DNA from: Amycolatopsis arida
Lineage (GTDB): Bacteria; Actinomycetota; Actinomycetes; Mycobacteriales; Pseudonocardiaceae
Direction: 5' to 3'
Length of the DNA: 64,000 nt
Assembly (NCBI RefSeq): GCF_900115565.1
Contig: NZ_FOWW01000004.1
Location: 1-64,000 of the forward strand
The translations under genes were made by a program, and so were the position numbers. Each line of letters starts with the position of its first letter. Within the stretch, counting starts at the first letter, position 1. The notes beneath the pieces are model-generated. The model ran no database searches. It saw only the letters and a list, made by a program, of their open reading frames with translations, and was not told where the DNA came from. This document shows positions 44,471 to 53,349 of this stretch, one piece after another.

Positions 44471-45340
44471 ATGAGGTTCACGGTCTCGGTCGCGATGAGC
44501 CCGCCGGAGCAGTTCGCCGAGTTGGCGAGGACCGCGGAGGAGTGCGGATTCGCCGCGGTGGCGTTGCCGGACTCGCTCTTCTACTCGGAGTCCGTGTCCG
44601 CGGCCTATCCGTACACTCCGGACGGAAGCCGGTTCTGGGACGAGGAGACGCCGTGGACGGACCCGCTGGTGGCCGCGGCGGCGATGGGCGCGGTGACGAA
44701 CGAGATCAGGTTCTACACCTCGGTGCTCAAGCTCGGCTCGCGCCATCCGGTGCCGCTGGCCCGGCAGGTGGGGTCGGTCGCGGTGCTCACCGGCGACCGG
44801 TTCGGGCTGGGGCTCGGCGTCGGTTGGTCGCCGGAGGAGTTCGAGTGGTGCGGGGTCCCCTATGCCGACCGCGGCCGGCGCGCGGACGAGGCGATCGAGG
44901 TGCTGCGCCGGATCCTCGATGGCGGGATGGTGGAGTTCCACGGCCGGTTCTTCGACTTCGGGCGGTTGCGGATGAGCCCGGCGCCGCGGCGGCGAGTGCC
45001 GTTCTACATCGGCGGGCACACGGAGGCGGCGCTGCGCAGGGCCGCGCGGGTGGGCGACGGGTGGGCGTCGGCGATGATGCGGTTCGACGACCTGCGGGCG
45101 GCGATCGAGCGGCTGCGGGTGCTGCGTGCCGAGGCGGGGCGGGCGGACGAGCCGTTCGAGATCCAGGCGGTGTGCGTGGACCGGTTCGGGGTGGACGGCT
45201 ACCGGCAGCAGGAGGAGATCGGCGTGACGGAGGCGATCACCGTGCCGTGGGTGCTGGACGGGGTGGGGTTCGACGCGGATCTCTCGGCGAAGCGGGACTC
45301 GGTGAAGCGGTTCGCCGACGAGGTCATCGCGAAGGTGTGA
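44471..45340 (+). CDS. LLM-class F420-dependent oxidoreductase
   Basis: About 289 residues, luciferase-like TIM barrel: FTVSVAMSPPEQFAELARTAEECGFAAVALPDS, then LKLGSRHPVPLARQVGSVAVL, then GRFGLGLGVGWSPEEFEW-like and YIGGHTEAALRRAARVGDGW. The family mostly uses coenzyme F420 for hydride transfer. The ATG at 44471 matches the conserved start; the frame is open 27 bases upstream. A KstR-type operator just upstream and the ketosteroid-isomerase-like gene 18 bases downstream suggest a step in steroid catabolism. In M. tuberculosis an F420-type oxidoreductase (Rv3520c) also belongs to the KstR regulon. Confidence 0.87.
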   Translation: MRFTVSVAMSPPEQFAELARTAEECGFAAVALPDSLFYSESVSAAYPYTPDGSRFWDEETPWTDPLVAAAAMGAVTNEIRFYTSVLKLGSRHPVPLARQVGSVAVLTGDRFGLGLGVGWSPEEFEWCGVPYADRGRRADEAIEVLRRILDGGMVEFHGRFFDFGRLRMSPAPRRRVPFYIGGHTEAALRRAARVGDGWASAMMRFDDLRAAIERLRVLRAEAGRADEPFEIQAVCVDRFGVDGYRQQEEIGVTEAITVPWVLDGVGFDADLSAKRDSVKRFADEVIAKV

Positions 45341-45357
45341 GCAGAGGTGAGGATGCC

Positions 45358-45804
45358 GTGTCGGTGACGGTGTGCTGGGACCCGGAGGCGGAGCAGCCGC
45401 CGGCGCGGGTGGCCGCGTGGCGGTCGATGAACGCGGTGGCGCGCGGGGACAAGGACGAGTGGTTGGCGCTGTTCGCCCCGGACGGCGTCGTGGAGGACCC
45501 GGTTGGGCCGTCGATGTTCGATCCGGAAGGTCGCGGGCATCGTGGTCGGACGGCGATCGCCGCCTTCTGGGACGCGACGATCGGCAGGGCGGAGGGGCTC
45601 GAGTTCGTGATCCGGGACTCGCACGCGGCCGGCGCGGAGGTGGCGAACGTGGGCACGATCACGACGTTCCTGCCCGGCGGCTACCGGGTGGACACGGACG
45701 GCGTGTTCGTCTACCGGGTGGGCGACGACGGGTTGATCGCGTCGGTGCGGGCGTTCTGGGAGACGGAGCGCGCGATGGCCACCGCCCGCCCGGTGGACGC
45801 CTGA
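45358..45804 (+). CDS. ketosteroid-isomerase-like SnoaL-fold protein (Rv0760c-like)
   Basis: A 148-residue NTF2-fold protein: DEWLALFAPDGVVEDPVGPS, GHRGRTAIAAFWDATIG and GVFVYRVGDDGLIASVRAFWE. These match the layout of M. tuberculosis Rv0760c, a steroid-binding ketosteroid-isomerase homologue. It probably binds or isomerises a steroid-type or other hydrophobic ring substrate in the cytoplasm. The GTG start follows GAGG by five bases, and the gene is 17 bases after the oxidoreductase, so one operon under the same KstR-type operator. Confidence 0.8.
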   Translation: MSVTVCWDPEAEQPPARVAAWRSMNAVARGDKDEWLALFAPDGVVEDPVGPSMFDPEGRGHRGRTAIAAFWDATIGRAEGLEFVIRDSHAAGAEVANVGTITTFLPGGYRVDTDGVFVYRVGDDGLIASVRAFWETERAMATARPVDA

Positions 45805-45806
45805 AC

Positions 45807-45977
45807 TCAGCGAAGCCCGAGCAGCTCGCTCAGCGCGGAGACGTACGGATCCGCGGCCACCGTCCGGAACTCGGTGGGTGGGTCGCCGACGCGGAGCCCG
45901 CTCACGGTCACCTCACATGTCGCCGGCTGCCCGTCCACCAGTAGCGGCACGGCGTGCAGTGTGATCGACCAGTCCAT
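45807..45977 (-). CDS. small hypothetical protein
   Basis: A 56-residue frame (MDWSITLHAVPLLVDGQPAT to SALSELLGLR) with consistent G/C in third codon positions. It starts at an ATG without a strong ribosome-binding site. It is convergent with the ketosteroid-isomerase-like gene, with only two bases between. The frame is open further upstream, so it might be the 3' end of a longer or broken gene. No family recognised. Confidence 0.4.
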   Translation of the reverse strand: MDWSITLHAVPLLVDGQPATCEVTVSGLRVGDPPTEFRTVAADPYVSALSELLGLR

Positions 45978-46522
45978 GCGACCGAGCTTCGGATGGTCCG
46001 GTGTACTCGGCTGGGCCAGGACCTCGGCGGGTCGGCCTCCGGCTCGAAGCGGTGTCTCGCCTCGACCACGATCTTCGGCGCCGACTTCGGCGGCCACTCG
46101 CTCAGCTGTCGCGAGGCCAGGCCGACAGTGACGGGCACAGCGGCTTCGGATCGGGGTGGGGAGGGGGAATGGATGGAGCCCCCACATCTCATGAGGCATG
46201 CCCTGATCCGGCGTGGGGAACGGCAGGTGCCCCCGCGCCGGTAAGGCGCGCACCGCCGGATGCGTTGTCCCTGGAGGGGGCTCGCGTCCTGCGGAGAGCC
46301 TCGGCCGGACCCGAGCCGTACGTCGATCTTGCGCTCCCGAACAAAGCTCTCGCGCTCCCGAACGTGGGATTCGCACCAAAAGCGACCACAGAACCCACGC
46401 GTGGCACGAGCAAGCGAGCGCAGCGAGCGAAGCGACAAGAAGACGAGGCAACCCCACGCGCCATGCTGGTTCACGACCAACGTCACCAGCGCCCGCCAAC
46501 AGAAGGAGCTCGCACCGTGGGG
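45978..46522. other. intergenic, with short direct repeats
   Basis: About 545 bases without a supported gene. It includes GCGCTCCCGAAC twice within 21 bases (around 46330-46362) and a GAGCGCAGCGAGCGAAGCGA purine-rich run near 46415. The sequence looks like remnant or repeat-derived DNA before the tRNA genes. Confidence 0.4.
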
Positions 46523-46543
46523 TCTGGGGGCTCGGCCCCCAGA
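46523..46543. terminator. perfect short hairpin
   Basis: TCTGGGGGC and GCCCCCAGA form a 9-base-pair stem closed by TCG. It lies 59 bases beyond the 3' end of tRNA-Gly and could end that transcript, or it may be part of a dispersed palindromic repeat. Confidence 0.5.
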
Positions 46544-46601
46544 TGCGATGGCGAGACGGACAAGGCGAGCGCGTTCCGCGAGCAGGGGGCGCCCACCGTC
46601 G

Positions 46602-46672
46602 AGCGGGTGACGGGAATCGAACCCGCGTCGCCAGTTTGGAAGACTGGAGCTCTACCATTGAGCTACACCCGC
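46602..46672 (-). tRNA. tRNA-Gly (anticodon TCC)
   Basis: On the minus strand: acceptor GCGGGTG/CACCCGC, D arm GCTC-AATGGTA-GAGC, anticodon arm with loop CTTCCAA (anticodon TCC), T arm with GGTTCGATTCC, discriminator T. Seventy-one bases, CCA not encoded. It is divergent from tRNA-Pro 90 bases away. Confidence 0.95.
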
Positions 46673-46761
46673 AGGCGCCCAACGGGTACCGGGCGCGGCG
46701 CAAGTCTAGCGGGTGCCGCTAGGGTGATCACACGGCGCCCTGGTGGGGGCGGTGATCGATA

Positions 46762-46835
46762 CGGGGTGTGGCGCAGCTTGGTAGCGCATTCGCTTTGGGA
46801 GCGAAGGGTCGCAGGTTCAAATCCTGTCACCCCGA
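46762..46835 (+). tRNA. tRNA-Pro (anticodon TGG)
   Basis: Acceptor CGGGGTG/CACCCCG, D arm GCGC-AGCTTGGTA-GCGC, anticodon stem TTCGC/GCGAA with loop TTTGGGA (anticodon TGG), T arm GCAGG-TTCAAAT-CCTGT, discriminator A. Seventy-four bases. CCA not encoded. Confidence 0.95.
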
Positions 46836-46987
46836 CAACGGTGGCCTGACCTGCGGGTTCGTCCGGCCCGTGCCGGCTGGTCCGGCAACGGGCACGGCGC
46901 GGGTATGGCCTGGACACTTTGCGTCGACCGGCAGCGTCGACCGATATTCGGGTGCGGGGACCCGGTGCCCGCGGCCAGGATCGCCCC

Positions 46988-48202
46988 ATGGTTGATCTCG
47001 TGGTCCGTCCGGTGGCCGAGGGTGAGGAGCGCGCCGTGTTCGGCGTGCTGGTCCGCGCGCTGCGCGGCACCCCGCCGGACGACGAGCGGTGGGCCCAGCG
47101 CGCTGCGGCCTTCTTGGCGGAGCGCCGGTTCGCCGCGTTCGCCGGCGATCGCCCGGTCGGCCTCACCGGCTCCATGCCGACTCGGCTCACCGTGCCCGGC
47201 GGCGAGTCCGTCCGGACCGCCGCGGTCGACGGTGTCGGCGTCCTGCCCGGCTACACCCGCCGCGGGCTGATGACCCGCCTGCTCACCGAGCAGCTGCGCG
47301 ACTGCGCCCGTCGCGGCGACGTCCTCGCCGCGCTGCACGCCAGCGAGGCCACCATCTACGGCCGGCTCGGCTACGGCATCGCCACCCGTGTCGCCTGGCT
47401 CCGGGTGGACCGGCGCGCGGCGGCACCACGACCCGACCTGCCCAGGGCGGGCGAGGTGCGGCTGCTCGACCCGGACGAGGCGCTCACCCTGCCGCCCGCG
47501 CTGTACCGGCGTGCCGGCACCCGCCGCCCCGGCCGGATCGACCGGCCGGCGCAGTGGTGGTCGCTGCGGCACGAGGCACGGGTCCGCGACAACCACCTCG
47601 TCGCCGTGCACCGCGACCCCGCCGGCGAGGACGACGGCTACGTCCTCTACCGCGTGCTCGAGCGCCGCTCGTTCGACCAGCCGGTGCTCGGCGAGGCGCT
47701 GGAGGTGGTGGACCTGCACGCGCCCAACGCCGTGGCCGCCGCCGGCCTGTGGCGCTACCTGCTCTCCGTCGACCTCGTCGCCGAGATCCGCGTGCCCGGC
47801 CGCCCGCTCGACGACCCGCTCCCGGCGATGCTCGCCGACCCGAGGGCGTGCCAGACCACCAACGTCTTCGACGATCTCTGGCTGCGCCTGGTCGACGTCC
47901 CCGCCGCGCTCGCCGCCCGCGGCTACGCGCCCGGCGTGCCGGTGGTGCTCGAGGTGACCGACGACCAGCTGCCGGCCAGCACCGGCCGCTACCGGGTCGG
48001 GCCCGACGGCGCCGCCCGCACCACCGACCCGCCCCAGCTGCGCCTGGACGTCGAGACGCTGGCGATGCTCTACCTCGGCGAGTGGCGGGTCAGCCTGCTG
48101 GCCGACGTCGGCCGGATCGGCGTCACCGACCCCGCCGCCCCGGCCATGGCCGACCAACTGTTCCGCACCCCGGTGCACCCGTGGTGCGGCACCCCGTTCT
48201 GA
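46988..48202 (+). CDS. Eis-like GNAT N-acetyltransferase
   Basis: A 404-residue protein of the Eis family. It has an N-terminal GNAT domain with acetyl-CoA loop GVGVLPGYTRRGLMTRLL (about 80-97) and LHASEATIYGRLGYGIAT, a second degenerate GNAT domain, and a C-terminal sterol-carrier-like domain ending HPWCGTPF with the C-terminal carboxylate near the active site. Relatives acetylate amines, including aminoglycosides at several positions. ATG at 46988 gives the family start VDLVVRPV. It follows tRNA-Pro and appears to be monocistronic. Confidence 0.88.
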   Translation: MVDLVVRPVAEGEERAVFGVLVRALRGTPPDDERWAQRAAAFLAERRFAAFAGDRPVGLTGSMPTRLTVPGGESVRTAAVDGVGVLPGYTRRGLMTRLLTEQLRDCARRGDVLAALHASEATIYGRLGYGIATRVAWLRVDRRAAAPRPDLPRAGEVRLLDPDEALTLPPALYRRAGTRRPGRIDRPAQWWSLRHEARVRDNHLVAVHRDPAGEDDGYVLYRVLERRSFDQPVLGEALEVVDLHAPNAVAAAGLWRYLLSVDLVAEIRVPGRPLDDPLPAMLADPRACQTTNVFDDLWLRLVDVPAALAARGYAPGVPVVLEVTDDQLPASTGRYRVGPDGAARTTDPPQLRLDVETLAMLYLGEWRVSLLADVGRIGVTDPAAPAMADQLFRTPVHPWCGTPF

Positions 48203-48215
48203 CCCACCCGCTACG

Positions 48216-49352
48216 GTGACGAGGGTGACCGGGCACCAGGTCGTGCGCTGGACCGAGGCCGGTGAGCCGCGCGAGGCCCGCTGGCGCTCGGCCTCCGGCG
48301 CGCCACCGCCGCGCCGCATCGAGATCGCCGACGACACCACCACCGCGGACGCGGCGTTCCGCCTCGCCAGCGCCGGCACGGGTCTGCTGTGGCGCGGTGA
48401 CTACCAGAACGCCCGGCAGCTGCTGAGCGCGCTGGGCCGCCGGATCGACCGGCGGCGGTCGGCCAGCAGGGAGCCCGGCTCGCCCGCCGAGGCGTTCCAC
48501 CGGCACCGGCACGCCCAGTCGCGCCGGGCCCGCACGTTGAGTCTGCTGCTGGTCCCGCTGGACCCGGACCACGTCGTTCCGCTGCGCAGGGCCCCCGACG
48601 TCCGCCAGGCCTGCCTGGAGGCCTACGGCCCCGCCGACGAGCCCGCGCTCGTGCCGCTGCGCGAGCTGCTCGGCGTGATCGGCGCGCACGAGTGGCGGAA
48701 GAAGGGCGTCCCCGTCCCGGCACTCGGCGCCCGCATCCACCCGCACTACGGGGTGTTCTCCCCGGTCCGCGGCGAGTACGTCGACCTCGTGGCGCGCGCC
48801 CCGCTGCCGTCCCGCGAGCTGGCCTTCGACGTCGGCGCCGGCACCGGCGTGCTCGCCGCGGTGCTCGCCCGGCGGGGTGTGGGCAGGGTGGTGGCCACTG
48901 ACCAGGACGCGCGGGCGCTCGCCTGCGCTCGGGACAACATCACCCGGCTGGGGCTGACCGATCGGGTGGTGGTGCGCCACGCCGACCTCTTCCCGCCGGG
49001 CCGTGCCCCGCTCGTCGTGTGCAACCCACCGTGGGTCCCGGCCCAACCGACCTCGCCGCTCGAGGCCGCCGTCTACGACCCGGGCGGGCGCATGTTGCGG
49101 GCCTTCCTCACCCGGCTGCCCGGCCACCTGGCCCCCGGCGGCGAGGCCTGGCTGATCCTGTCCGACCTGGCCGAACACCTCGGCCTGCGCACCCGGTCCG
49201 AACTGCTCGACGCGTTCGAGCTGGCCGGGCTCACGGTCGTCGGCCGGCTGGACATCGCCCCTCGGCACCGGCGGGCCACCGCCCCGGACGACCCGCTGCG
49301 CACCGCCCGTGCCGCGGAGGTCACCTCCCTGTGGCGGTTGACCGTGCGCTGA
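48216..49352 (+). CDS. class I SAM-dependent methyltransferase (NPPW type)
   Basis: About 378 residues. The SAM-binding site AFDVGAGTGVLAAVLARRG is near residue 208 and the VVCNPPWVPAQP motif near 270, as in enzymes that methylate an amide or ring nitrogen (PrmB/RsmC-like). The N-terminal 190 residues are a separate helical/charged region containing RRIEIADDTTTADAAFRLA, probably substrate recognition. GTG 48216 is given; GTG 48225 follows GAGG very closely and is also possible. The target is unknown. Confidence 0.8.
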   Translation: MTRVTGHQVVRWTEAGEPREARWRSASGAPPPRRIEIADDTTTADAAFRLASAGTGLLWRGDYQNARQLLSALGRRIDRRRSASREPGSPAEAFHRHRHAQSRRARTLSLLLVPLDPDHVVPLRRAPDVRQACLEAYGPADEPALVPLRELLGVIGAHEWRKKGVPVPALGARIHPHYGVFSPVRGEYVDLVARAPLPSRELAFDVGAGTGVLAAVLARRGVGRVVATDQDARALACARDNITRLGLTDRVVVRHADLFPPGRAPLVVCNPPWVPAQPTSPLEAAVYDPGGRMLRAFLTRLPGHLAPGGEAWLILSDLAEHLGLRTRSELLDAFELAGLTVVGRLDIAPRHRRATAPDDPLRTARAAEVTSLWRLTVR

Positions 49353-49418
49353 GCGTGCCGGCCTGGTGATACTGGGAGCCCGGTCGCGGGAGGAGATCGG
49401 CCGGGACGGGGAGGAGCC

Positions 49419-50834
49419 ATGACGCGCTGCCTGGTGCTCGGCGCCACCGGCTACGTGGGCGGCCGGCTGGTGCCGCGGCTGCTCGCCGCCGGCCACGAGG
49501 TGCGTTGCCTGGTGCGGGACGGGGCGAAGGCGGACGGGCTGGCCGCGGCTGGGGCGACACCGCTGGCCGGGGACGTGCTCGACCGGCACTCGCTGGACAC
49601 CGCGATGGCCGGCGTCGACGTCGTGTACTACCTGGTGCACTCGCTGGACGCGCCGGACTTCGTCGCCAGGGACCGGCGCGCGGCCGAGCTCACCGCGGCC
49701 GCGGCCGCCGAGGTCGGCGCGCGGCAGCTGGTCTACCTCGGCGGCCTGCACCCCGAGCGGGACGAGGACCTGTCCGCGCACCTGTCCTCCCGGTGCGACG
49801 TGGCGGAGGTGTTCCTCACCGGCGCGGTGGCGGCGCTGGTGCTGCGCGCCTCGATGATCATCGGCACCGGCTCGATCAGCTACGAGCTGCTGCGCCACCT
49901 CACCCACCGGGCGCCGGTGCTGCCCGCGCCGCCGTGGCTGGACACCCGCATCCAACCGGTCGCGATCACCGACGTGCTGCACTACCTCACCGCCTGCGCC
50001 GCGCTGCCCGCGCCGCGCCGCGGAACGGTCGACGTGGGCGGCCCCGAGGTCCTCACCTACCGGCAGCTCATCCAGCGCTACGCGCGCATCACCGGGCTGC
50101 CGAAGCGGCTGCTGGTTCCCGCGCCGGCGCTGCTCACCCGGCTCGCCGGCCCGGTGGTCGACGGGCTCACCCCGGTGCCCGGCCGGATCGCCACGCCCCT
50201 GCTGGAGTCGCTGCGGCACGAGATGGTGTGTCACGGCGTGCCGGTGACCGACGTCCTGCCGGCCCCACCGGGCGGGCCGACCGGGGTCGACGCGGCGATC
50301 CGCGCGCACGACCCGCTCGCCGCCACCGCTGCCCCCGGCAAGCCGGGCACGGACAGCGGGCCGGTGCTGCGGGACACCTGGGGGCTCACCACGCCGGCCC
50401 GGCCCGACGACGTGTGGCGGGTGGTGGCCGGCATCGGCGGCGACGCCGGCTGGCGGGTGCCCGGTCTGGTGTGGACGGCGCTGGGCCTGGCGGACCACCT
50501 CGTCGGCGGGGTGGGCCTGCACCGCGGCCGGCCCGGCGAGCTGACCAGGGACGCCGTCGTCGACTGCTGGCGGGTGGTGGAGTGCGACCCGGTGGCCCGG
50601 CGGCTGCTGCTGGTGGCCGAGCTGCGGCTGCCCGGCCGGATGTGGCTGGAGCTGGGGGTCGAGCCGTGCGACGGCGGCGCCCGGTTCCGCCAGGAGGTGC
50701 TGTTCTACCCGCACGGCGCGGCCGGCTACGCGTTCTGGCTCGCCCAGCGGCCGGTGCGGCCCGTGGTGTTCGGCACCATGGCACGCAACATCGTGCGGGC
50801 CGCCGAGCGGGAGGCGCCCGCGCCGACCGGCTGA
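49419..50834 (+). CDS. NAD(P)H-binding SDR with DUF2867 domain
   Basis: A 471-residue protein. The Rossmann motif LVLGATGYVGGRL is at residues 4-16, followed by an atypical extended SDR domain to about 290 with VVYYLVHSLD and VDVGGPEVLTYRQLI. The C-terminal 150 residues (RVVAGIGGDAGWRVPGL, then PGRMWLELGVEP) resemble DUF2867. Such fusions are common in actinobacteria but functionally undefined. Ribosome-binding site GGGGAGGAG before ATG. It forms an operon with the membrane protein at 50846. Confidence 0.85.
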   Translation: MTRCLVLGATGYVGGRLVPRLLAAGHEVRCLVRDGAKADGLAAAGATPLAGDVLDRHSLDTAMAGVDVVYYLVHSLDAPDFVARDRRAAELTAAAAAEVGARQLVYLGGLHPERDEDLSAHLSSRCDVAEVFLTGAVAALVLRASMIIGTGSISYELLRHLTHRAPVLPAPPWLDTRIQPVAITDVLHYLTACAALPAPRRGTVDVGGPEVLTYRQLIQRYARITGLPKRLLVPAPALLTRLAGPVVDGLTPVPGRIATPLLESLRHEMVCHGVPVTDVLPAPPGGPTGVDAAIRAHDPLAATAAPGKPGTDSGPVLRDTWGLTTPARPDDVWRVVAGIGGDAGWRVPGLVWTALGLADHLVGGVGLHRGRPGELTRDAVVDCWRVVECDPVARRLLLVAELRLPGRMWLELGVEPCDGGARFRQEVLFYPHGAAGYAFWLAQRPVRPVVFGTMARNIVRAAEREAPAPTG

Positions 50835-50845
50835 GGAGGCACGGG

Positions 50846-51340
50846 GTGACGGGACGGCTCGCGCGGACGGCGGGGGAGGGCGTGCTCGCCGGGTTCGCCG
50901 GCACGACCGCGATGACGGTCACCGCCGCGGTGTACGCCCGGCGACGTGGCCCGCTGGAGCCGGACGAGTCGGGCACCCTGCCGGTGATCGACTTCGACAA
51001 CAGCGACCACGTGGTGATCGCCGCCGCGCGGCTGCTGCGGCTGAAGCCGCGCACCCCCGCCGCCCGGCGGGCCCTGTTCCACCTCGTCCACTGGGGCTAC
51101 GGCTCGGCGGTCGGGATCGGCCGGCAGCTCATCGGTCGCGTGGTGCCCGGCGAGTTCGCCGGCACCGCCGTGTTCTACCTGGCCACGCAGGCGATGGCGG
51201 TCACCGTGTTCCCGCTCGCCGGCGACACCCCGCCGCCGTGGCGGTGGAGCCGGGAGCAGCGGGCCACCAGCGTGGTCGGCCACCTGGTCTACGCCGGCAC
51301 GGTCGGCGCCGTACTGGCCGCGCTCCGCCGGCGCCGCTGA
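50846..51340 (+). CDS. hypothetical membrane protein of the SDR operon
   Basis: The 164-residue product has three to four weakly hydrophobic segments (GVLAGFAGTTAMTVTAAVY; LFHLVHWGYGSAVG; GTAVFYLATQAMAVTVFPL; VVGHLVYAGTVGAVLAAL). The GTG start lies 12 bases after the SDR stop, behind GAGGAGG. Family unknown to me. It may anchor or partner the SDR at the membrane. Confidence 0.65.
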   Translation: MTGRLARTAGEGVLAGFAGTTAMTVTAAVYARRRGPLEPDESGTLPVIDFDNSDHVVIAAARLLRLKPRTPAARRALFHLVHWGYGSAVGIGRQLIGRVVPGEFAGTAVFYLATQAMAVTVFPLAGDTPPPWRWSREQRATSVVGHLVYAGTVGAVLAALRRRR

Positions 51341-51397
51341 GGCACTGAGGCACTGAGGCACTGTCGCCGCTCGCGGAACCGTCGCCGCTCGCGGAAC
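51338..51397. repeat. short tandem repeats between convergent genes
   Basis: TGAGGCAC occurs three times in tandem (51338-51361), followed by GTCGCCGCTCGCGGAAC twice (51363-51379 and 51381-51397). They fill the gap between two convergent genes and start within the stop region of one. Replication slippage is the likely origin. Confidence 0.8.
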
Positions 51398-52239
51398 TAC
51401 CGCTCGTCCCAGCGGGGCGCGCGCAGGCCGTGCACGCTGCGGTAGGCGGCCCGCTCCGGCGGGCGCCACCCGGCGAGCAGCTCCGGCCGCGGCCGGTAGA
51501 CCTCGACCCCGAGCGGCCGGCACACCTTCACCGGGTCCCGGGCCTCCGGACCCCACAGGGGCACCGAGAGGTCGCCGCCGGGGCAGGTGGACAGCGCGCA
51601 CAGCAGGTCGAGCTCGGCGAAGAACTCGAGGTGGTCGCCCGGCCGGGCGGGGCAGGCCTTCATGAAGTACTGGTCGTCGGCGTTGAGCCCCGTGCACTGG
51701 AAGACGTTGAGCACGTCGTGCACGTCGAACTCGGTCAGCCCGTAGGGCAGTACGGCGCGGACCAGGTTGGAGTGGCAGTGGAAGTCGAAGTCCTCGCCGG
51801 TGAGCATGCGGTTCACGTACGGGTCGCAGCGGGTGCCGAGCAGGTCGTGCACCCGGCCTCCCTCGGCGTCGACGCCGTAGCCGGCCAGCGAGTCGGCGGT
51901 GATCGTGACCAGCGGGCGCAGGAACGGCAGCGTCGACCACAGCCGGTCGAACGTGCTCACGTGCGCCCGCTGGAGCTGTCGGGTGCGCGCGGCCCACAGC
52001 CGTTCCCTCGGGTCGTGCAGGTTCCACACGTTCAGGTCACCCACCTGCGGCCCGTCCAGCGTGACCAGCCGGCACAGGTGGCCGCGGGGCACCGGCCACG
52101 CCCGCCCGGAGCGGATCGGCACCTCGAAGGACTCCACCAACTCGTGCTCGCCGTGCGCGGCGGCCAGCCGCCCGTAGAAGGCGCGGTCGACGTCCAGCGC
52201 GCCACCCTTGGTCGCCCGGTAGGCGCTTTCCGTTGCCAC
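51397..52239 (-). CDS. DUF1989 (urea carboxylase-associated) family protein
   Basis: A 280-residue protein with the family landmarks: GRAWPVPRGHLCRLV near 45, VGDLNVWNLHD, DFHCHSNL near 150, NVFQCTGLNADDQYFMKAC near 185 and CALSTCPGG near 215. Conserved Cys and His residues suggest a metal site. Relatives are encoded with urea carboxylase or amidohydrolases and may act as lyases or aminomethyl-binding enzymes, but there is no such partner here. The GTG at 52239 was chosen to give VATESAYRATK. Confidence 0.82.
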   Translation of the reverse strand: MATESAYRATKGGALDVDRAFYGRLAAAHGEHELVESFEVPIRSGRAWPVPRGHLCRLVTLDGPQVGDLNVWNLHDPRERLWAARTRQLQRAHVSTFDRLWSTLPFLRPLVTITADSLAGYGVDAEGGRVHDLLGTRCDPYVNRMLTGEDFDFHCHSNLVRAVLPYGLTEFDVHDVLNVFQCTGLNADDQYFMKACPARPGDHLEFFAELDLLCALSTCPGGDLSVPLWGPEARDPVKVCRPLGVEVYRPRPELLAGWRPPERAAYRSVHGLRAPRWDER

Positions 52240-52392
52240 GCCCGCACGGTAACGCCCGACCCTCGTCGTGGGCCATCGGGTGACGACCGGATCGGCGGTA
52301 CCCGGCGGCTCGCTAAGGTGGCCCACGAGGCTCACGAGGTCAGGGACGCGACGAGGAGGTCGGGCGATGGTTGGGGACTGGGGAGCGGAGTC

Positions 52393-53244
52393 ATGAGCGA
52401 CGAGCAGCGGCCGGTGTACGTACCGCAGGGCGTCGACCTGGAGAAGCCCAACGCGGCCCGCACCTACGACTGGTACCTCGGCGGCACCACCAACTGGGCG
52501 GTCGACCGGGAGTTCGGCAAGCAGGTGCTGCAGGCGTTCCCCTCGCTGAAGCCGTTGGCGCGGATCAACCGCGAGTTCCTCCGCCGTGCCGTGCGGTACT
52601 GCGCGGCCCAGGGCATCCACCAGTTCCTCGACATCGGCTCCGGGGTCCCCACCGCCGGCAACGTGCACGAGGTGGCCGAGGAGGTCGACCCCACCAGCCG
52701 AGTGGTCTACGTCGACAACGAGCCGGTGGCCGTGGCGCACTCGAAGGTGCTGCTGGAGCAGCGGGGCGACCCGCGGCGGCACGCGACGATCAACGCCGAC
52801 CTGCGCGACCCGGAGCACCTGTGGAACGAGGCGACGGCCACCGGGGTGCTCGACCCGAACGAGCCGATGGCGCTGCTGATGGTCGCCGTGCTGCACTTCA
52901 TCCCGCCCGGCGCGGGCGCTGAGGAGGCGGTCGCCCGGTACAAGGAGCTGCTGCCCAGCGGGTCCTACCTGGTCGTCTCGCACGCCACCAACGACGGCGT
53001 CCCGCCGCACCTCGCCGCCGAGCTCGGCGCGGCGGAGGAGCGGTACAAGCGGGCCAACACCCCGGTCGGCTACCGCACCCGTGAGCAGTTCAGCGCGTTC
53101 TTCGACGGGTTCGAGCTGGTCGAGCCGGGCGTGGTGTGGTTCCCGGAGTGGCATCTCGACGACGTGGACTCCGAGCTCAGCGCCGAGTGGGCGCACGACC
53201 CGCCGTCGAGTTGCGGTTTCGTCGGGGTGGCGCGCAAGCCGTAG
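52393..53244 (+). CDS. SAM-dependent methyltransferase, DUF574 family
   Basis: A 283-residue protein typical of the actinobacterial DUF574/Methyltransf_19 group. It has ARTYDWYLGGTTNWAVDREFGKQV near residue 22, a SAM site QFLDIGSGVPTAGNVHEVA near 80, VVYVDNEPVAVAHSK near 105, and HFIPP after a LLMVAVL strand. These genes are abundant in streptomycetes and their targets are unknown. ATG start with GGAGCGGAG upstream. Single gene before tig. Confidence 0.88.
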   Translation: MSDEQRPVYVPQGVDLEKPNAARTYDWYLGGTTNWAVDREFGKQVLQAFPSLKPLARINREFLRRAVRYCAAQGIHQFLDIGSGVPTAGNVHEVAEEVDPTSRVVYVDNEPVAVAHSKVLLEQRGDPRRHATINADLRDPEHLWNEATATGVLDPNEPMALLMVAVLHFIPPGAGAEEAVARYKELLPSGSYLVVSHATNDGVPPHLAAELGAAEERYKRANTPVGYRTREQFSAFFDGFELVEPGVVWFPEWHLDDVDSELSAEWAHDPPSSCGFVGVARKP

Positions 53245-53349
53245 GGCCAACCCGGCCTCGGCCCGGCGAGCCCGCGGTCCTAGACTCTGCCAGTCCGGGT
53301 CCGCGACCGACCTGGGAACATCCACTATTTCCAGCTCGAGGAGAACACG

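Noticed and set aside
46189-46464. 91-residue minus-strand frame with SAR/FGSAR repeats
   Set aside because: It arises from the short direct repeats upstream of tRNA-Gly, has no start signal and lacks coding bias.
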